64,000 nt of DNA from Arcicella aquatica (GCF_034928825.1 NZ_JAYFUL010000031.1:1-64000), one strand, 5' to 3'; counted from the stretch's first letter, positions 41,635-51,572 are shown. Translations and numbers: made by a program. The notes: generated by a model not told the origin, from the sequence alone.

Positions 41635-43236
41635 ATGAAAGAGATTATTCGCATTAGCTTAGATAACGAAATGGACCTGATATTGGCTCACAAACGTAGT
41701 ATAAAGCTAGCTGAATTGTGTAGCCTTTTGGCTTCCTCTCAAACACGTTTTGCTACTGCGGTATCGGAAATTGCTCGATGTGCCATTGCCAGCGGACAGG
41801 AATCATATCTTATTTTAGGAATAGACTCATTGAATGGAGGAAAAAAAGAAATTGTAGCGGTATTATATGACAAGGTAGATTTAGCAGGATGTAACCCAGA
41901 AGCTTTTTTTTATGCCAAAAAGGTATTGAAGGATGTTTCCGCACATTGTGAAGATGATATTTATACCATTACATTGAGAGCTAAAGTACCCTATTCTGGA
42001 CTTTTGTCTGAAAAGTGGGTTAATTCTTTTGTAGACTATTTTAGACAAGAACCTCCTATATCACCTTATGATGAAATCAGGAAAAAAAACATACAGTTAA
42101 TTGAGTTGGCAGATAGGCTTAGCGAAAGTGAAAATGATTACAGACAGCTAACTGATACCTTGCCATTTATTGTTTTTTCCGTATCAAAATCAGAGAAAGT
42201 ATTTGTCGCCAATAAAAATGCTGAAAATATTTTAGGGAGTAACTTTAAAGAGTTTTCTGCCGCTACTATACAGCAGATAATACACGCTCAGGATACAGAA
42301 CAGGTTATTAAAGCATGGAACAGTGCCAAGAAAAAGCAAACTGTGCAAACTGTTCAAGCGCGTGTCATCTCTACAAAAGAACCAATATGGTACCAGATTT
42401 CACTAGTGCCACATAATGATGAGCGTACAGCAGGCTGGATTATCAGCATGGTAAATATTCATGCTCAAAAGCTTGTTGAAGAAACCCTGAAAGATAATAA
42501 TGAATTAAAGGAAGCTAAGGAAAAACTGAGGCAATCTAATGACGAACTCCAGAAAAAAAATAAGGAACTAGAACAATTTGCTTACATAGCAAGTCATGAT
42601 TTGCAAGAGCCACTCCGAAAAATCAGGAATTTTATTTCACTTGCCCAGCATAATCGTTCGGATATTGATAAGCAAAACCTGTACTATTCCAAAATCAATG
42701 CTTCTGCTGAGCGAATGTCTCAATTAATAATCGATGTTTTAAGTTATTCTAAACTTGCAGTAACATCTGATACGTTTGAATTTACTGACCTAAATTCGGT
42801 ACTCTCAGATGTAATTAATGATTTCGAGTTTTTATTAAGTGAAAAAAAGGCAGTACTAACTGTTGAACCTATGCCGTCGGTACTTGGTAAGCCTGTGCAA
42901 TTGGGTCAGCTCTTTTACAACTTAATCAGTAATTCACTGAAATTCTCTGAAGAAACACCAGTAATACATATATCACATCAGGTTATCAATGACAATGGAA
43001 TTGCTTTGAATAAAATTGTCGTAAGCGATAATGGAATTGGTATAGAGCCACATCATGTAGATAAACTTTTCACTATTTTCAAAAGGTTGCATCCACAAAG
43101 CGCATATCCAGGCACAGGTATTGGGCTCGCATTATGCAAAAAAATTGTTGAAAATCATGGTGGAAGAATTGAAATTGACAGTAATAGTAATGGTGGTACT
43201 GATGTAATTGTATACCTTCCATACACAGCAGCGTAG
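41635..43236 (+). CDS. PAS histidine kinase with degenerate RsbT-like N-terminus
   Basis: 533 aa. Residues 1-135 look like a degraded GHKL fold (SEIARCAI box without a clean G1). A PAS domain spans about 165-280, a coiled coil 285-312, HisKA with H321 in IASHDLQEPLRKI, and HATPase with NLISNSLKFS, SDNGIGI and GTGIGLALCKKI. No membrane segments, so it is cytoplasmic. It replaces the RsbU/sigma-B branch as likely output of the operon. No response regulator is adjacent. Confidence 0.88.
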   Translation: MKEIIRISLDNEMDLILAHKRSIKLAELCSLLASSQTRFATAVSEIARCAIASGQESYLILGIDSLNGGKKEIVAVLYDKVDLAGCNPEAFFYAKKVLKDVSAHCEDDIYTITLRAKVPYSGLLSEKWVNSFVDYFRQEPPISPYDEIRKKNIQLIELADRLSESENDYRQLTDTLPFIVFSVSKSEKVFVANKNAENILGSNFKEFSAATIQQIIHAQDTEQVIKAWNSAKKKQTVQTVQARVISTKEPIWYQISLVPHNDERTAGWIISMVNIHAQKLVEETLKDNNELKEAKEKLRQSNDELQKKNKELEQFAYIASHDLQEPLRKIRNFISLAQHNRSDIDKQNLYYSKINASAERMSQLIIDVLSYSKLAVTSDTFEFTDLNSVLSDVINDFEFLLSEKKAVLTVEPMPSVLGKPVQLGQLFYNLISNSLKFSEETPVIHISHQVINDNGIALNKIVVSDNGIGIEPHHVDKLFTIFKRLHPQSAYPGTGIGLALCKKIVENHGGRIEIDSNSNGGTDVIVYLPYTAA

Positions 43237-43265
43237 AAAAGCATACTAGCATGACACTATAAACG

Positions 43266-43297
43266 AAGCCGTTGTATAATTTCTGTACAGCGGTTTT
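43266..43297 (+). terminator. Terminator of the rsb operon
   Basis: Stem AAGCCGTTGTA / TACAGCGGTTT (two wobble pairs) followed by a T-run, 30 nt after the kinase stop. The remaining 230 bases to the next gene are AT-rich with nothing recognised. Confidence 0.75.
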
Positions 43298-43524
43298 TTA
43301 TTAATTTTATTGTGCTACTCAAAAAAAATGCTCATTTTTGTTTTCATTGTTTAACAATTTCAATGGAAAGGATTTGTATTATTATTGCCATCAAGACAAG
43401 TAGTTGATAATCAGCAAAGTTTTATCGTAGTGTTTGTCTTTGAAAAGAGTCAAAATATACTTTAATAGTAAGCATAGTCCACCTATTATGTTTGATTACA
43501 AATCATTCGCGCTATTATTAATAT

Positions 43525-44571
43525 ATGAATCTTAGAAAAATATATTGGCTAATGCAAATCTCAAGTTGGGTACTCATTGCCATGATGGCTTTGAAATACA
43601 CCATTTTAGAGGAAGCTAGCTTTACCCTTTCATTTGAATATTTCATCTCGGTATTTGTGTATGGTCTTTTTACCACACATACTTACAAACTAGTTGTTGA
43701 TAAATACCAAGTAGATGAAGCTCCTGTACAAACTTTTCTATTGTTTCCATTAATAGGCAATATCGTTATAGGTTTCTTGTTTTTTATTTTAGATGTTCAG
43801 TTCACATCAGCTGATGTGATGAAAAATGAATACAAAAACTTTGGTGATTATTTTGGGTTATTCGTAGATGACATTTGGGTGACAACGCCTTGGTTTTTTT
43901 TCTTTCATATCCTTCGGTATGTAACACAGAAACAGACCATGAGTGAGAAGATGATTTCGATGGAAAAAATGTTAATAAAATCGGAATTAGAGGCTTTGAA
44001 AACCCAACTGCACCCTCATTTTTTTTTTAATGCTTTAAATAGCATCAAAGCGTTAATGGTGATAGACCATCATGAGGCTCGTGAAGCAGTAGACCAACTT
44101 TCAGATTTATTACGTTTATCTCTTAATATTGGGAGCTCGCAATTGGTAAGGGTTGACGAGGAAATAAAGCTAACTAAAGCCTATTTGTTTTTAGAAAAAA
44201 TAAGGTTTGATAAAAGACTTAAGTATCAATTTGAGGTAGATGATAAGTTAATCCATAAGATGATTATTCCTATTTCATTAAGTACGCTTATCGAAAATGC
44301 TATCAAACATGGTATTGCAAAAAATAAAAATGGAGGAGAAATTACTATTCAAATTTATGAAGAAAGGGATAGATTACTGATAAAAGTAAGTAATACAGGA
44401 AGTTTTATTGCGAATGAAACCAAACGAACTGATGGTGGTATTGGACTAACGAATCTGAAAAAAAGACTAGAATTACAATACGGAGGTGAAGGCTCATTGC
44501 ATATTGAAGAGGTAAATGGAAATGTAGTTTCAACGATTTTAATTCCAATGTCTAAAACGAATTTGTCTTAA
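43525..44571 (+). CDS. LytS/YehU-type sensor histidine kinase
   Basis: 348 aa with four predicted transmembrane helices (about 10-25, 38-55, 70-92, 112-132), then a His_kinase domain with H165 in LHPHFFFNALNSI and an ATP domain with LIENAIKHGI and GGIGLTNLKKRL. Such kinases pair with LytTR response regulators, but none is adjacent, so it is an orphan here. Confidence 0.88.
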   Translation: MNLRKIYWLMQISSWVLIAMMALKYTILEEASFTLSFEYFISVFVYGLFTTHTYKLVVDKYQVDEAPVQTFLLFPLIGNIVIGFLFFILDVQFTSADVMKNEYKNFGDYFGLFVDDIWVTTPWFFFFHILRYVTQKQTMSEKMISMEKMLIKSELEALKTQLHPHFFFNALNSIKALMVIDHHEAREAVDQLSDLLRLSLNIGSSQLVRVDEEIKLTKAYLFLEKIRFDKRLKYQFEVDDKLIHKMIIPISLSTLIENAIKHGIAKNKNGGEITIQIYEERDRLLIKVSNTGSFIANETKRTDGGIGLTNLKKRLELQYGGEGSLHIEEVNGNVVSTILIPMSKTNLS

Positions 44572-44654
44572 TCCTACAATGGTCAGGACTAAATATTTTA
44601 TTTTCACTCAAGAAGCACTTAAATTGCATTATACTCAACAAATTTTAAATAAAT

Positions 44655-46541
44655 ATGAAAAAACTACTATTGTTACTGTCATTTTGTAGCCTTTCGTGCT
44701 TTATACAGGCCCAGAAACTGACAGTTGCCCAATTGGATTCTATTTTCGTTCGTGAAAACTATGTTAAAACTCAGTACGAAATAGAAATGCGAGATGGCGT
44801 AAAGCTTTTTACGAATGTCTATACTCCCAAAGATGCTTCTTCCAATAATCAATATCCTATTTTATTGGCAAGAACTTGTTATTCTGTGGGACCATACGGA
44901 AAAAATGATTATCCATCAGTGTTGTCTTATTCCAAATATTTGATGCGTGAAAAATTCATTTTCGTTAACCAAGATGTTCGTGGACGCTGGATGTCTGAGG
45001 GGAACTGGACTAACATGACACCCCATATCTCTAACAAGAACACTAAGAAAGATATTGATGAAGCCTCTGACACTTATGACACAATAGACTGGCTCGTGAA
45101 AAACCTACCCGGTAATAATGGAAAGGTGGGGCAGTATGGTATTTCATATCCTGGTTTTTATACTATTGCTGGGGCTTTATGTGGGCATCCAGCCTTAAAA
45201 GCATCTTCTCCGCAAGCACCCGTATCTGATTTCTTTTTTGATGATTTCCATCACAATGGAGCATTCACGATGGGCTATGGTTTGACTTTCCCAGTTTTTG
45301 GTTTGCAACATCCTAAACCAACAGATAAATCTTGGTATGATGAGCAGTTTCCGAAGATAAAAACATTGGATGGTTTTGAATGGTACAAAACAATGTCTCC
45401 ACTCAAAAACCTTGGAGAAAACTATACTAATAATTTCTTTTGGCAGGAACACGTAGAACACCCTAATTACGATGAATTCTGGCAGAAAAGAAGTATAGTG
45501 CCGCATTTAAAAAACATTAAAAATGCGCCTGCCATTATGGTAGTAGGCGGTTGGTTTGATGCCGAGGATTTGTATGGACCATTAACAGTTTATAAAACCG
45601 TTGAGAAAAACAATCCTAATATTTATAATTCTATCGTAATGGGGCCATTCGGTCATGGCGATTGGGCTCGTGAACGTGGTCACCATTTTCACTCGAATGT
45701 TTATTTTGGAGACAGTATCTCAACATACTATCAGCGAAATATTGAGCTTAAATTTTTCAAGCATTTTTTGAAAGATGCGGGGGATGGAAAGGCAGGTTTA
45801 GCTGAAGCAACACTATTTGATACAGGTAAAAAGGAGTGGAGAGAATTTGCAGAATATCCTGTTAAGAACGCTCAGAAAATAGATTTCTACTTGAGTCCTA
45901 ATGGTAAAATTACTACTGGTACTGAGGCTAAAGGATTTGCAGAGTTTATCTCTGACCCTTCAAAGCCTGTACCTTATACAGAAGACCCTAAACAAATTTT
46001 AGGATTTAGTCCAAGAAACTACATGAGCGAAGACCAACGTTTTGCAGGACGCAGAACGGATGTATTGACATTTGAGACAGATGTTTTAACAGAAGATATT
46101 ACTTTAGGCGGTGAGATGATGGCTAATCTTAAAATTTCAACAACAGGTACGGATGCTGATTGGTTCGTAAAATTAGTAGACGTATATCCCGGAGATGAAC
46201 CCAATAGCCCATATACACCAACCAATATTACATTGGGAGGTTATCAGCAAATGGTAAGAAGTGAAATCATGCGTTCACGTTTTAGGAATTCATTTAGCAA
46301 ACCAGAACCTTTGGTAGCCAATAAAATCACTGATGTTAATTTCCGTTTGCAAGATGTATTACATACTTTCAAAAAAGGACATAAAATTATGATTCAGGTG
46401 CAGTCGACAGCCTTCCCGTTGTTTGATATTAATCCTCAGAAATATGTAGATAATATTTATAAAGCCAAAGAAAGCGATTTCCAAAAAGCTACACATCGCG
46501 TATATGGTAATAGTAAAATTTCGGTAGAAGTATTGAAGTAG
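44655..46541 (+). CDS. Secreted CocE/NonD-type X-Pro dipeptidyl peptidase or acyl hydrolase
   Basis: 628 aa. Signal peptide 1-20. Alpha/beta-hydrolase core with the nucleophile S164 in GQYGISYPGFYT, a catalytic Asp likely in the VVGGWFDAEDLYGP segment, and a His in MGPFGHGDWAR. C-terminal jelly-roll domain (about 450-620) typical of CocE/NonD. Acts in the periplasm or outside on peptides or ester substrates. Substrate cannot be told from sequence. Confidence 0.88.
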   Translation: MKKLLLLLSFCSLSCFIQAQKLTVAQLDSIFVRENYVKTQYEIEMRDGVKLFTNVYTPKDASSNNQYPILLARTCYSVGPYGKNDYPSVLSYSKYLMREKFIFVNQDVRGRWMSEGNWTNMTPHISNKNTKKDIDEASDTYDTIDWLVKNLPGNNGKVGQYGISYPGFYTIAGALCGHPALKASSPQAPVSDFFFDDFHHNGAFTMGYGLTFPVFGLQHPKPTDKSWYDEQFPKIKTLDGFEWYKTMSPLKNLGENYTNNFFWQEHVEHPNYDEFWQKRSIVPHLKNIKNAPAIMVVGGWFDAEDLYGPLTVYKTVEKNNPNIYNSIVMGPFGHGDWARERGHHFHSNVYFGDSISTYYQRNIELKFFKHFLKDAGDGKAGLAEATLFDTGKKEWREFAEYPVKNAQKIDFYLSPNGKITTGTEAKGFAEFISDPSKPVPYTEDPKQILGFSPRNYMSEDQRFAGRRTDVLTFETDVLTEDITLGGEMMANLKISTTGTDADWFVKLVDVYPGDEPNSPYTPTNITLGGYQQMVRSEIMRSRFRNSFSKPEPLVANKITDVNFRLQDVLHTFKKGHKIMIQVQSTAFPLFDINPQKYVDNIYKAKESDFQKATHRVYGNSKISVEVLK

Positions 46542-46588
46542 ACTTTTGGGGACTAAAGACTTTAGGATTAAGGACTTTAAGAATAAAG

Positions 46589-46634
46589 AAAAAGCAAAGC
46601 AGTTGTTTCTGAGGAGGCAGTCGCTTTGCTTTTT
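46589..46634 (+). terminator. Intrinsic terminator
   Basis: Stem AAAAAGCAAAGC / GCTTTGCTTTTT with a long loop and trailing T, downstream of the CocE-type gene. It is preceded by a 45-bp block of GACTTTAGGATTAAGGACTTT word repeats. Confidence 0.75.
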
Positions 46635-46752
46635 TAGTTGCTAGAATCTGCAAGAACTGAAAATAATTTAACGCCAAAATAGTTTCTATCTTAGAAAGCA
46701 ACAGTGCTTTTGTATCTTTGCTAGGCACTTTTGTCAAATTTTACTCAAACTC

Positions 46753-47532
46753 ATGTCCACAAAATTATATAGCTACTTATTTTTTTTCTTTTTATTATCC
46801 AGTTGCTCAACTCATAAAGTATCAAAGCCTTCTTCAGCTTTAAAACCAACATTTAATGTTGTTGAAGATAGTCTGAATTTAGTTGATGTTTCAAGAAAGC
46901 GTTCAGTACCAGTGGCTTTGTATATGCCTAAATCTGATAAGAAAATCAAGCATCAAAAAGTCGTAATCTTTAGTCATGGTTATTATCAAAATAGAGGAGG
47001 TTCTAATAAAGCGTATTCGTATATCACAGAAAAATTAGCGACTGAAGGCTATTTTGTCGCCAGCATTCAGCATGAATTACCTACGGACGATTTGATTCCA
47101 ACGAGTGGCGTTCCACAAATTGTGAGAAGACCATTTTGGGAAAGAGGTGCTGAAAATATTCATTTTGTAATCAATGAATTGAAAAAGACAAACCCAGATT
47201 TAGATTTTAAACATACCATACTTATTGGTCATTCAAATGGGGGAGATATGTCGATATTGTTTGCTCATAAATATCCAGATTTGGTAGATAAAGTAATTTC
47301 TCTGGATAATAGAAGAATGCCTTTCCCTAGGGTAAATCATCCCAAATTATATACGCTTCGTTCAAGCGACCAAGTGGCCGACGAAGGCGTTTTACCTACA
47401 TCCGAAGAACAGGTAAAATATGGTATTACTATCATCAAACTGAAAAATACCATCCATAATGATATGGACAACAATGCAAATACAGCACAACGAAAAGAAA
47501 TTAATGATTATATTTTGAAGTTTTTAGAGTGA
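46753..47532 (+). CDS. Lipoprotein alpha/beta hydrolase
   Basis: 259 aa. Lipoprotein signal with C18 (FFLLSSC). VVIFSHGYYQNRGG is the oxyanion region and S161 in IGHSNGGDMS is the nucleophile. A C-terminal His (NTIHNDMDNN) completes the triad. Likely a periplasmic or outer-membrane-attached esterase/lipase. Substrate unknown. Confidence 0.85.
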   Translation: MSTKLYSYLFFFFLLSSCSTHKVSKPSSALKPTFNVVEDSLNLVDVSRKRSVPVALYMPKSDKKIKHQKVVIFSHGYYQNRGGSNKAYSYITEKLATEGYFVASIQHELPTDDLIPTSGVPQIVRRPFWERGAENIHFVINELKKTNPDLDFKHTILIGHSNGGDMSILFAHKYPDLVDKVISLDNRRMPFPRVNHPKLYTLRSSDQVADEGVLPTSEEQVKYGITIIKLKNTIHNDMDNNANTAQRKEINDYILKFLE

Positions 47533-47625
47533 TTTTTAGATTTTGTAAAGATTGTTTTAATTAGAAAGCAACATTAGATTGATACTACAACTACATAATA
47601 CTTGTAACACTTATAATTTAAAATA

Positions 47626-48501
47626 ATGGAAATATACAACGAAAACAATCGATTTATTTCAATTTTATCAGATTACGGTTTTAAAGCAACATTTGGAAAT
47701 GAATCAGATACAACATTTTTAAAAAAGGCTCTTCAAGTTTTGATTGATTCGTCAATTCCAATCAAAACGATTGAATTTGTTAAAAATGAGATGATGGCGA
47801 TTACAATTGATAGTAGAAGTGGAATATATGATATTGCTTGTGTTGATGAAAATAATAATCATTTTATTGTGGAAATGCAATTAAGTGAATATCCAGAATT
47901 CATTCAACGTATGAAGTTTTATGCTTTACATCGTTTCAATACAATGGTTAAAAAAGGGGCTTATAAATTTGAAAACTTATCTAAAATTTATTGCATTGGT
48001 ATTTTAGCGGAAAATATTTTTCCTCAAATCAATCATTTTCACAATATTGCCGTATTAAGGAATACCCAAAATGAAATTATTGATGACCAAATGACGTTTA
48101 TTACAATAGAATTGGCTAAATTTACTAAGCAATTAGCTGATATTCAGACAGATTTAGATAAACTAATTTATACCATGAAGACGTTACACACTGTTACTGA
48201 AATCTCTGAATTCCCTGCATTTTGGAATGAAGAATGGCTCAAAAAAGCAATTCATGAAGTAGATTTAAGAGCTATGACAGCAGAGCAAAAGTTAGCTTAT
48301 GAAATGGCTATTTCCGCAAATGCTTTAGCTGTAAAAAATGAAAATAAGAAGATAGCTGAAGCTGAAGAAAAAAAAATGACAGCTTTTGTAGAAAGCCTAT
48401 TAACAAAAACCAATCATACAATTAATCAAATAGCTGACATAGCAGAAGTTTCTGTTGAATTTGTAACTAATATTCAAAAAAAGCTTTTAGAGGGTAAATA
48501 A
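47626..48501 (+). CDS. Rpn family PD-(D/E)XK nuclease (transposase_31/PF12784-like)
   Basis: 291 aa. Nuclease motif with D69, E83 and Q85 (YDIACVDE then FIVEMQL), preceded by the SDYGFKATFG motif. The C-terminal part is a coiled helical extension. Rpn proteins promote RecA-independent recombination and are frequently multi-copy and mobile; recent work also links some to phage defence. Stand-alone gene with its own terminator. Confidence 0.9.
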   Translation: MEIYNENNRFISILSDYGFKATFGNESDTTFLKKALQVLIDSSIPIKTIEFVKNEMMAITIDSRSGIYDIACVDENNNHFIVEMQLSEYPEFIQRMKFYALHRFNTMVKKGAYKFENLSKIYCIGILAENIFPQINHFHNIAVLRNTQNEIIDDQMTFITIELAKFTKQLADIQTDLDKLIYTMKTLHTVTEISEFPAFWNEEWLKKAIHEVDLRAMTAEQKLAYEMAISANALAVKNENKKIAEAEEKKMTAFVESLLTKTNHTINQIADIAEVSVEFVTNIQKKLLEGK

Positions 48502-48529
48502 TTACTCTGGTAAAATAATATATATTTAC

Positions 48530-48562
48530 AAAAGACCTCTGCATCATAAGCAGAGGTCTTTT
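48530..48562. terminator. Intrinsic terminator
   Basis: 13-bp stem AAAAGACCTCTGC / GCAGAGGTCTTTT, loop ATCATAA. Downstream of the Rpn gene. Confidence 0.88.
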
Positions 48563-48617
48563 TGTATATTTGTCAATAAGTATTATTGCTTCATCCAACA
48601 AACCTATCACAGCAAAC

Positions 48618-49487
48618 ATGATTAATTATAATCCCAAAGAATGGTTTACATTCATTTTTAGAATCCACAAAAGCGATACGGTACGTCAGCTAACGCCAAT
48701 GATGATTAGCTTGTCGATTTATGTAGCCTTGATTGCTTTTTTAGAAATAGAAGTGTTTAAATTAAGTGATAATAGCCATATTAAAAATATCACCATTCTA
48801 CATGGAATGCTAGGCTTTGTAATCTCTCTTTTATTAGTTTTCAGAACGAATACTGCTTATGAACGCTGGTGGGAAGGAAGACGCATGTGGGGAAACTTAA
48901 CGAATACCTCTAGAAATCTAGCGATGAAAATCAATGCTGTTTTGCCTGTGGACGATATTGCTAACAAAACATTCTTCAAAGAGCATATCGTGGAATATGC
49001 TTTTGCTTTAAAAAGACATCTCAGAGGTCACCAGAAAGATAGCGAAGTATTTACTTCTAACATATCACTTCATCACGATTTACATAAACCCAATCATATT
49101 GCTAAATTGATGTTTGTACGTCTGAATGAACTTTATAACCAAAAAGTAATAAGTGGTACTCAACTGTTATTTTTAAATGAAGAGTTCCGAACGTTTACTG
49201 ATATTTGTGGTGCTTGCGAGCGTATCAAGAGTACGCCGATTCCGTTCTCATATTCAGTTTTTATCAAGAAATTTATATTTTTTTATGTTATGTCGTTGCC
49301 TTTTGGCTATGTCTTTAGCTTGGGTTATATCGCGGTGCCAATCGTTGTTTTTGTGTTTTATGTATTGGCTAGCTTAGAATTGATTGCAGAAGAAATTGAA
49401 AATCCTTTTGGAGTAGATGATAACGATTTGCCGTTAACGATGATGTCTAAAAATATCCAAAAACATGTTGGCGAGATATTAAATTAG
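48618..49487 (+). CDS. Bestrophin-like anion channel (YneE family)
   Basis: 289 aa from the ATG at 48618 (MINYNPKEWF), preferred to an upstream TTG. Bestrophin motifs: LLVFRTNTAYERWWEGRRMWG after the second helix, and IENPFGVDDNDLPL near the C-terminus. Four hydrophobic helices. Probably an inner-membrane chloride/anion channel forming pentamers. Confidence 0.9.
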   Translation: MINYNPKEWFTFIFRIHKSDTVRQLTPMMISLSIYVALIAFLEIEVFKLSDNSHIKNITILHGMLGFVISLLLVFRTNTAYERWWEGRRMWGNLTNTSRNLAMKINAVLPVDDIANKTFFKEHIVEYAFALKRHLRGHQKDSEVFTSNISLHHDLHKPNHIAKLMFVRLNELYNQKVISGTQLLFLNEEFRTFTDICGACERIKSTPIPFSYSVFIKKFIFFYVMSLPFGYVFSLGYIAVPIVVFVFYVLASLELIAEEIENPFGVDDNDLPLTMMSKNIQKHVGEILN

Positions 49488-49489
49488 CC

Positions 49490-49570
49490 TAGTAATCCCT
49501 AGCGAGGTACTTAAGTACCTCGCTAGGGATTACTATTAGCTGGCGACTTAAGTCGCCAGCTAATAGTAAT
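49490..49570. repeat. Two overlapping near-perfect palindromes centred on CTTAAG
   Basis: Palindrome 1 spans 49490-49535 (23-bp arms, inner GCGAGGTACTTAAGTACCTCGC minus its ends). Palindrome 2 spans 49529-49570 (21-bp arms, core CTGGCGACTTAAGTCGCCAG). They share ATTACTA at the junction. Both lie between convergent bestrophin and deaminase genes and have no long T-run, so they are cruciform or RNA-hairpin elements that may also stop transcription from both sides. Confidence 0.9.
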
Positions 49571-49584
49571 AGTAAGAATTAGTT

Positions 49585-50490
49585 TTAAACTATGCTCGCT
49601 TGATTAATAGCTGTTTTTTTTAACTCATCACAACGCCCTTGTAAGCCTCCTGTATGTACAGCAACGATATTAGCATTTTCAGGAAAGTATCCTTTCTGGA
49701 TTAAATCATAAATACCAAACATCATCTTGCCAGTATATACTTGTTCAAGCATAATATTGGGATTCCTTTCTTCAAAGCCTTTGATGAAACTAATCAACTC
49801 AGGAGTGGTTTTGGCATAGCCGTCAAAATGGTATTGTTCATTCAATTCAAACTCTTTTTCAAAAGGCAAAAGCTTTTCAATCTGTCCTTTCAATAAACCT
49901 TTACCTTTTAGCGAAGCAAAGCCTATCGCTTTGGTATTCCCTCTTAATCCACTGATGATACCTGCAATAGTTCCGCCTGTGCCTACTGCACTACAAATAT
50001 AATCGGGGTTAAGTACATCATAAATTTCATCAACCATTTCATTGACGCCCTTTATCGCCAAATCATTTGTGCCACCTTCTGGCAAAACATAAAACTTCTC
50101 GCCATACTGCCGTGTTAATCTATTCCTAAAATTATAATCGAGTCGGGTAACAAAAATTAATTCCATGCCACAATCATGAGCAAATCTTAGCGTAGCATTT
50201 GAATCAGGCGTAAGTTCGTCTCCGCGGATGATACCTACAGTTTTAAAACCAAACTCTTTACCAGCAGCGGCTGTTGCGTAAATATGGTTTGAATAGGCTC
50301 CGCCAAAGGTTAATAACTGATTAAATCCTTGTAATTTGGCCTCAATTAAATTGAATTTTAGTTTCCTCCACTTATTCCCCGTTACTTCTGGATGAATTAA
50401 ATCATCTCTCTTTAAATAAAGTTTTACCTTAAATGAATCAAGTATAGGATCCTTTATTAACGCTAAAGGAGACGCGGGTAATTGAAACAT
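49585..50490 (-). CDS. ACC deaminase / D-cysteine desulfhydrase homologue (PLP enzyme)
   Basis: 301 aa, fold type II PLP enzyme. K40 in TGNKWRKLKF is the Schiff-base lysine. GGAYSNHIYATAAAGKEFG binds substrate/PLP and GTGGTIAGIISGL binds the phosphate. Whether the substrate is 1-aminocyclopropane-1-carboxylate or D-cysteine is not resolved by what I can see. Divergent from rluD with about 40 bp between. Confidence 0.88.
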   Translation of the reverse strand: MFQLPASPLALIKDPILDSFKVKLYLKRDDLIHPEVTGNKWRKLKFNLIEAKLQGFNQLLTFGGAYSNHIYATAAAGKEFGFKTVGIIRGDELTPDSNATLRFAHDCGMELIFVTRLDYNFRNRLTRQYGEKFYVLPEGGTNDLAIKGVNEMVDEIYDVLNPDYICSAVGTGGTIAGIISGLRGNTKAIGFASLKGKGLLKGQIEKLLPFEKEFELNEQYHFDGYAKTTPELISFIKGFEERNPNIMLEQVYTGKMMFGIYDLIQKGYFPENANIVAVHTGGLQGRCDELKKTAINQASIV

Positions 50491-50529
50491 GGCGGTATTT
50501 GTTTAAATTTGGTTTTTAATGCCAAATAT

Positions 50530-51549
50530 ATGCAAGAAATAGAAGACGAAGAAGAAGAATTATATCAGCATCACCGATTTGAGGTTGACAAAGGACAAAG
50601 TGTATTAAGGATTGATAAGTATCTTATGTCCCGACTACAGAATGCTTCTCGCAATAAAATTCAGGATGCTATCGAGACTGCTGCGGTAAGAGTAAACGAT
50701 GCTGTAGTAAAAGCCAATTATAAAGTAAAGCCTTTAGATGTTATCACGGTTTTATTACCAGAACCACCTCGGAATACAGAAATTATCCCACAAAATATCC
50801 CTTTGGATATTGTTTATGAAGACGATGAGTTATTAGTCGTAAACAAACCAGCAGGCATGGTTGTGCATCCTGCACATGGCAACTGGGAGGGCACTTTGGT
50901 GAATGCCTTAATTTACCATTTCCAAAATTTACCTACCCACCGCAATGGCGAAATCCGCCCAGGATTGGTACACCGTATTGATAAAGATACCTCTGGTTTA
51001 CTGGTAATTGCCAAAACAGATACAGCAATGACACATCTGGCAAGACAGTTTTACGACCATAGTATCGAACGTACTTATAATGCTTTGATATGGGGTGAGC
51101 CTAAAGCAGATGAAGGAACTATTACAGGGCATGTAGGTAGAAGCTTAAAAGACCGTAAAGTAATGACTGTTTTCTCAGATGGTTCAATGGGAAAAGATGC
51201 TACTACACATTATAAAGTATTGAAGAAATTACGGTATGTATCAGTGGTTCAATGTAATTTAGAGACTGGAAGAACACACCAAATCCGTGTGCATTTCAAG
51301 CATATAGGTCATCCATTGTTTAACGATGCTACTTATGGGGGAGACAGGGTATTGAGAGGAACAGTATTCTCTAAGTATGAACAGTTTGTAGCGAATTGCT
51401 TTAAAATGTGTCCGCGACAGGCATTACATGCAAAATCGCTAGGATTTATTCATCCAAAAACGGGCGAATTTTTACAATTTGATACAGAATTACCTGAAGA
51501 AATGCAACAAGTAATCCAAAAATGGGAGACTTATGTAACTAATGAATAA
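50530..51549 (+). CDS. rluD: RluD-family 23S rRNA pseudouridine synthase
   Basis: 339 aa from the ATG at 50530. N-terminal S4 RNA-binding domain (about 22-80: RIDKYLMSRLQNASRNKIQ) and catalytic domain with D151 in HRIDKDTSGLL and the GRTHQIRVHF motif. Isomerises uridines in helix 69 of 23S rRNA in related enzymes. The longer open frame reaching 50482 overlaps the divergent gene, so the later ATG is chosen. Confidence 0.9.
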   Translation: MQEIEDEEEELYQHHRFEVDKGQSVLRIDKYLMSRLQNASRNKIQDAIETAAVRVNDAVVKANYKVKPLDVITVLLPEPPRNTEIIPQNIPLDIVYEDDELLVVNKPAGMVVHPAHGNWEGTLVNALIYHFQNLPTHRNGEIRPGLVHRIDKDTSGLLVIAKTDTAMTHLARQFYDHSIERTYNALIWGEPKADEGTITGHVGRSLKDRKVMTVFSDGSMGKDATTHYKVLKKLRYVSVVQCNLETGRTHQIRVHFKHIGHPLFNDATYGGDRVLRGTVFSKYEQFVANCFKMCPRQALHAKSLGFIHPKTGEFLQFDTELPEEMQQVIQKWETYVTNE

Positions 51550-51572
51550 ACAATTAATCTAACCAATTTCCA

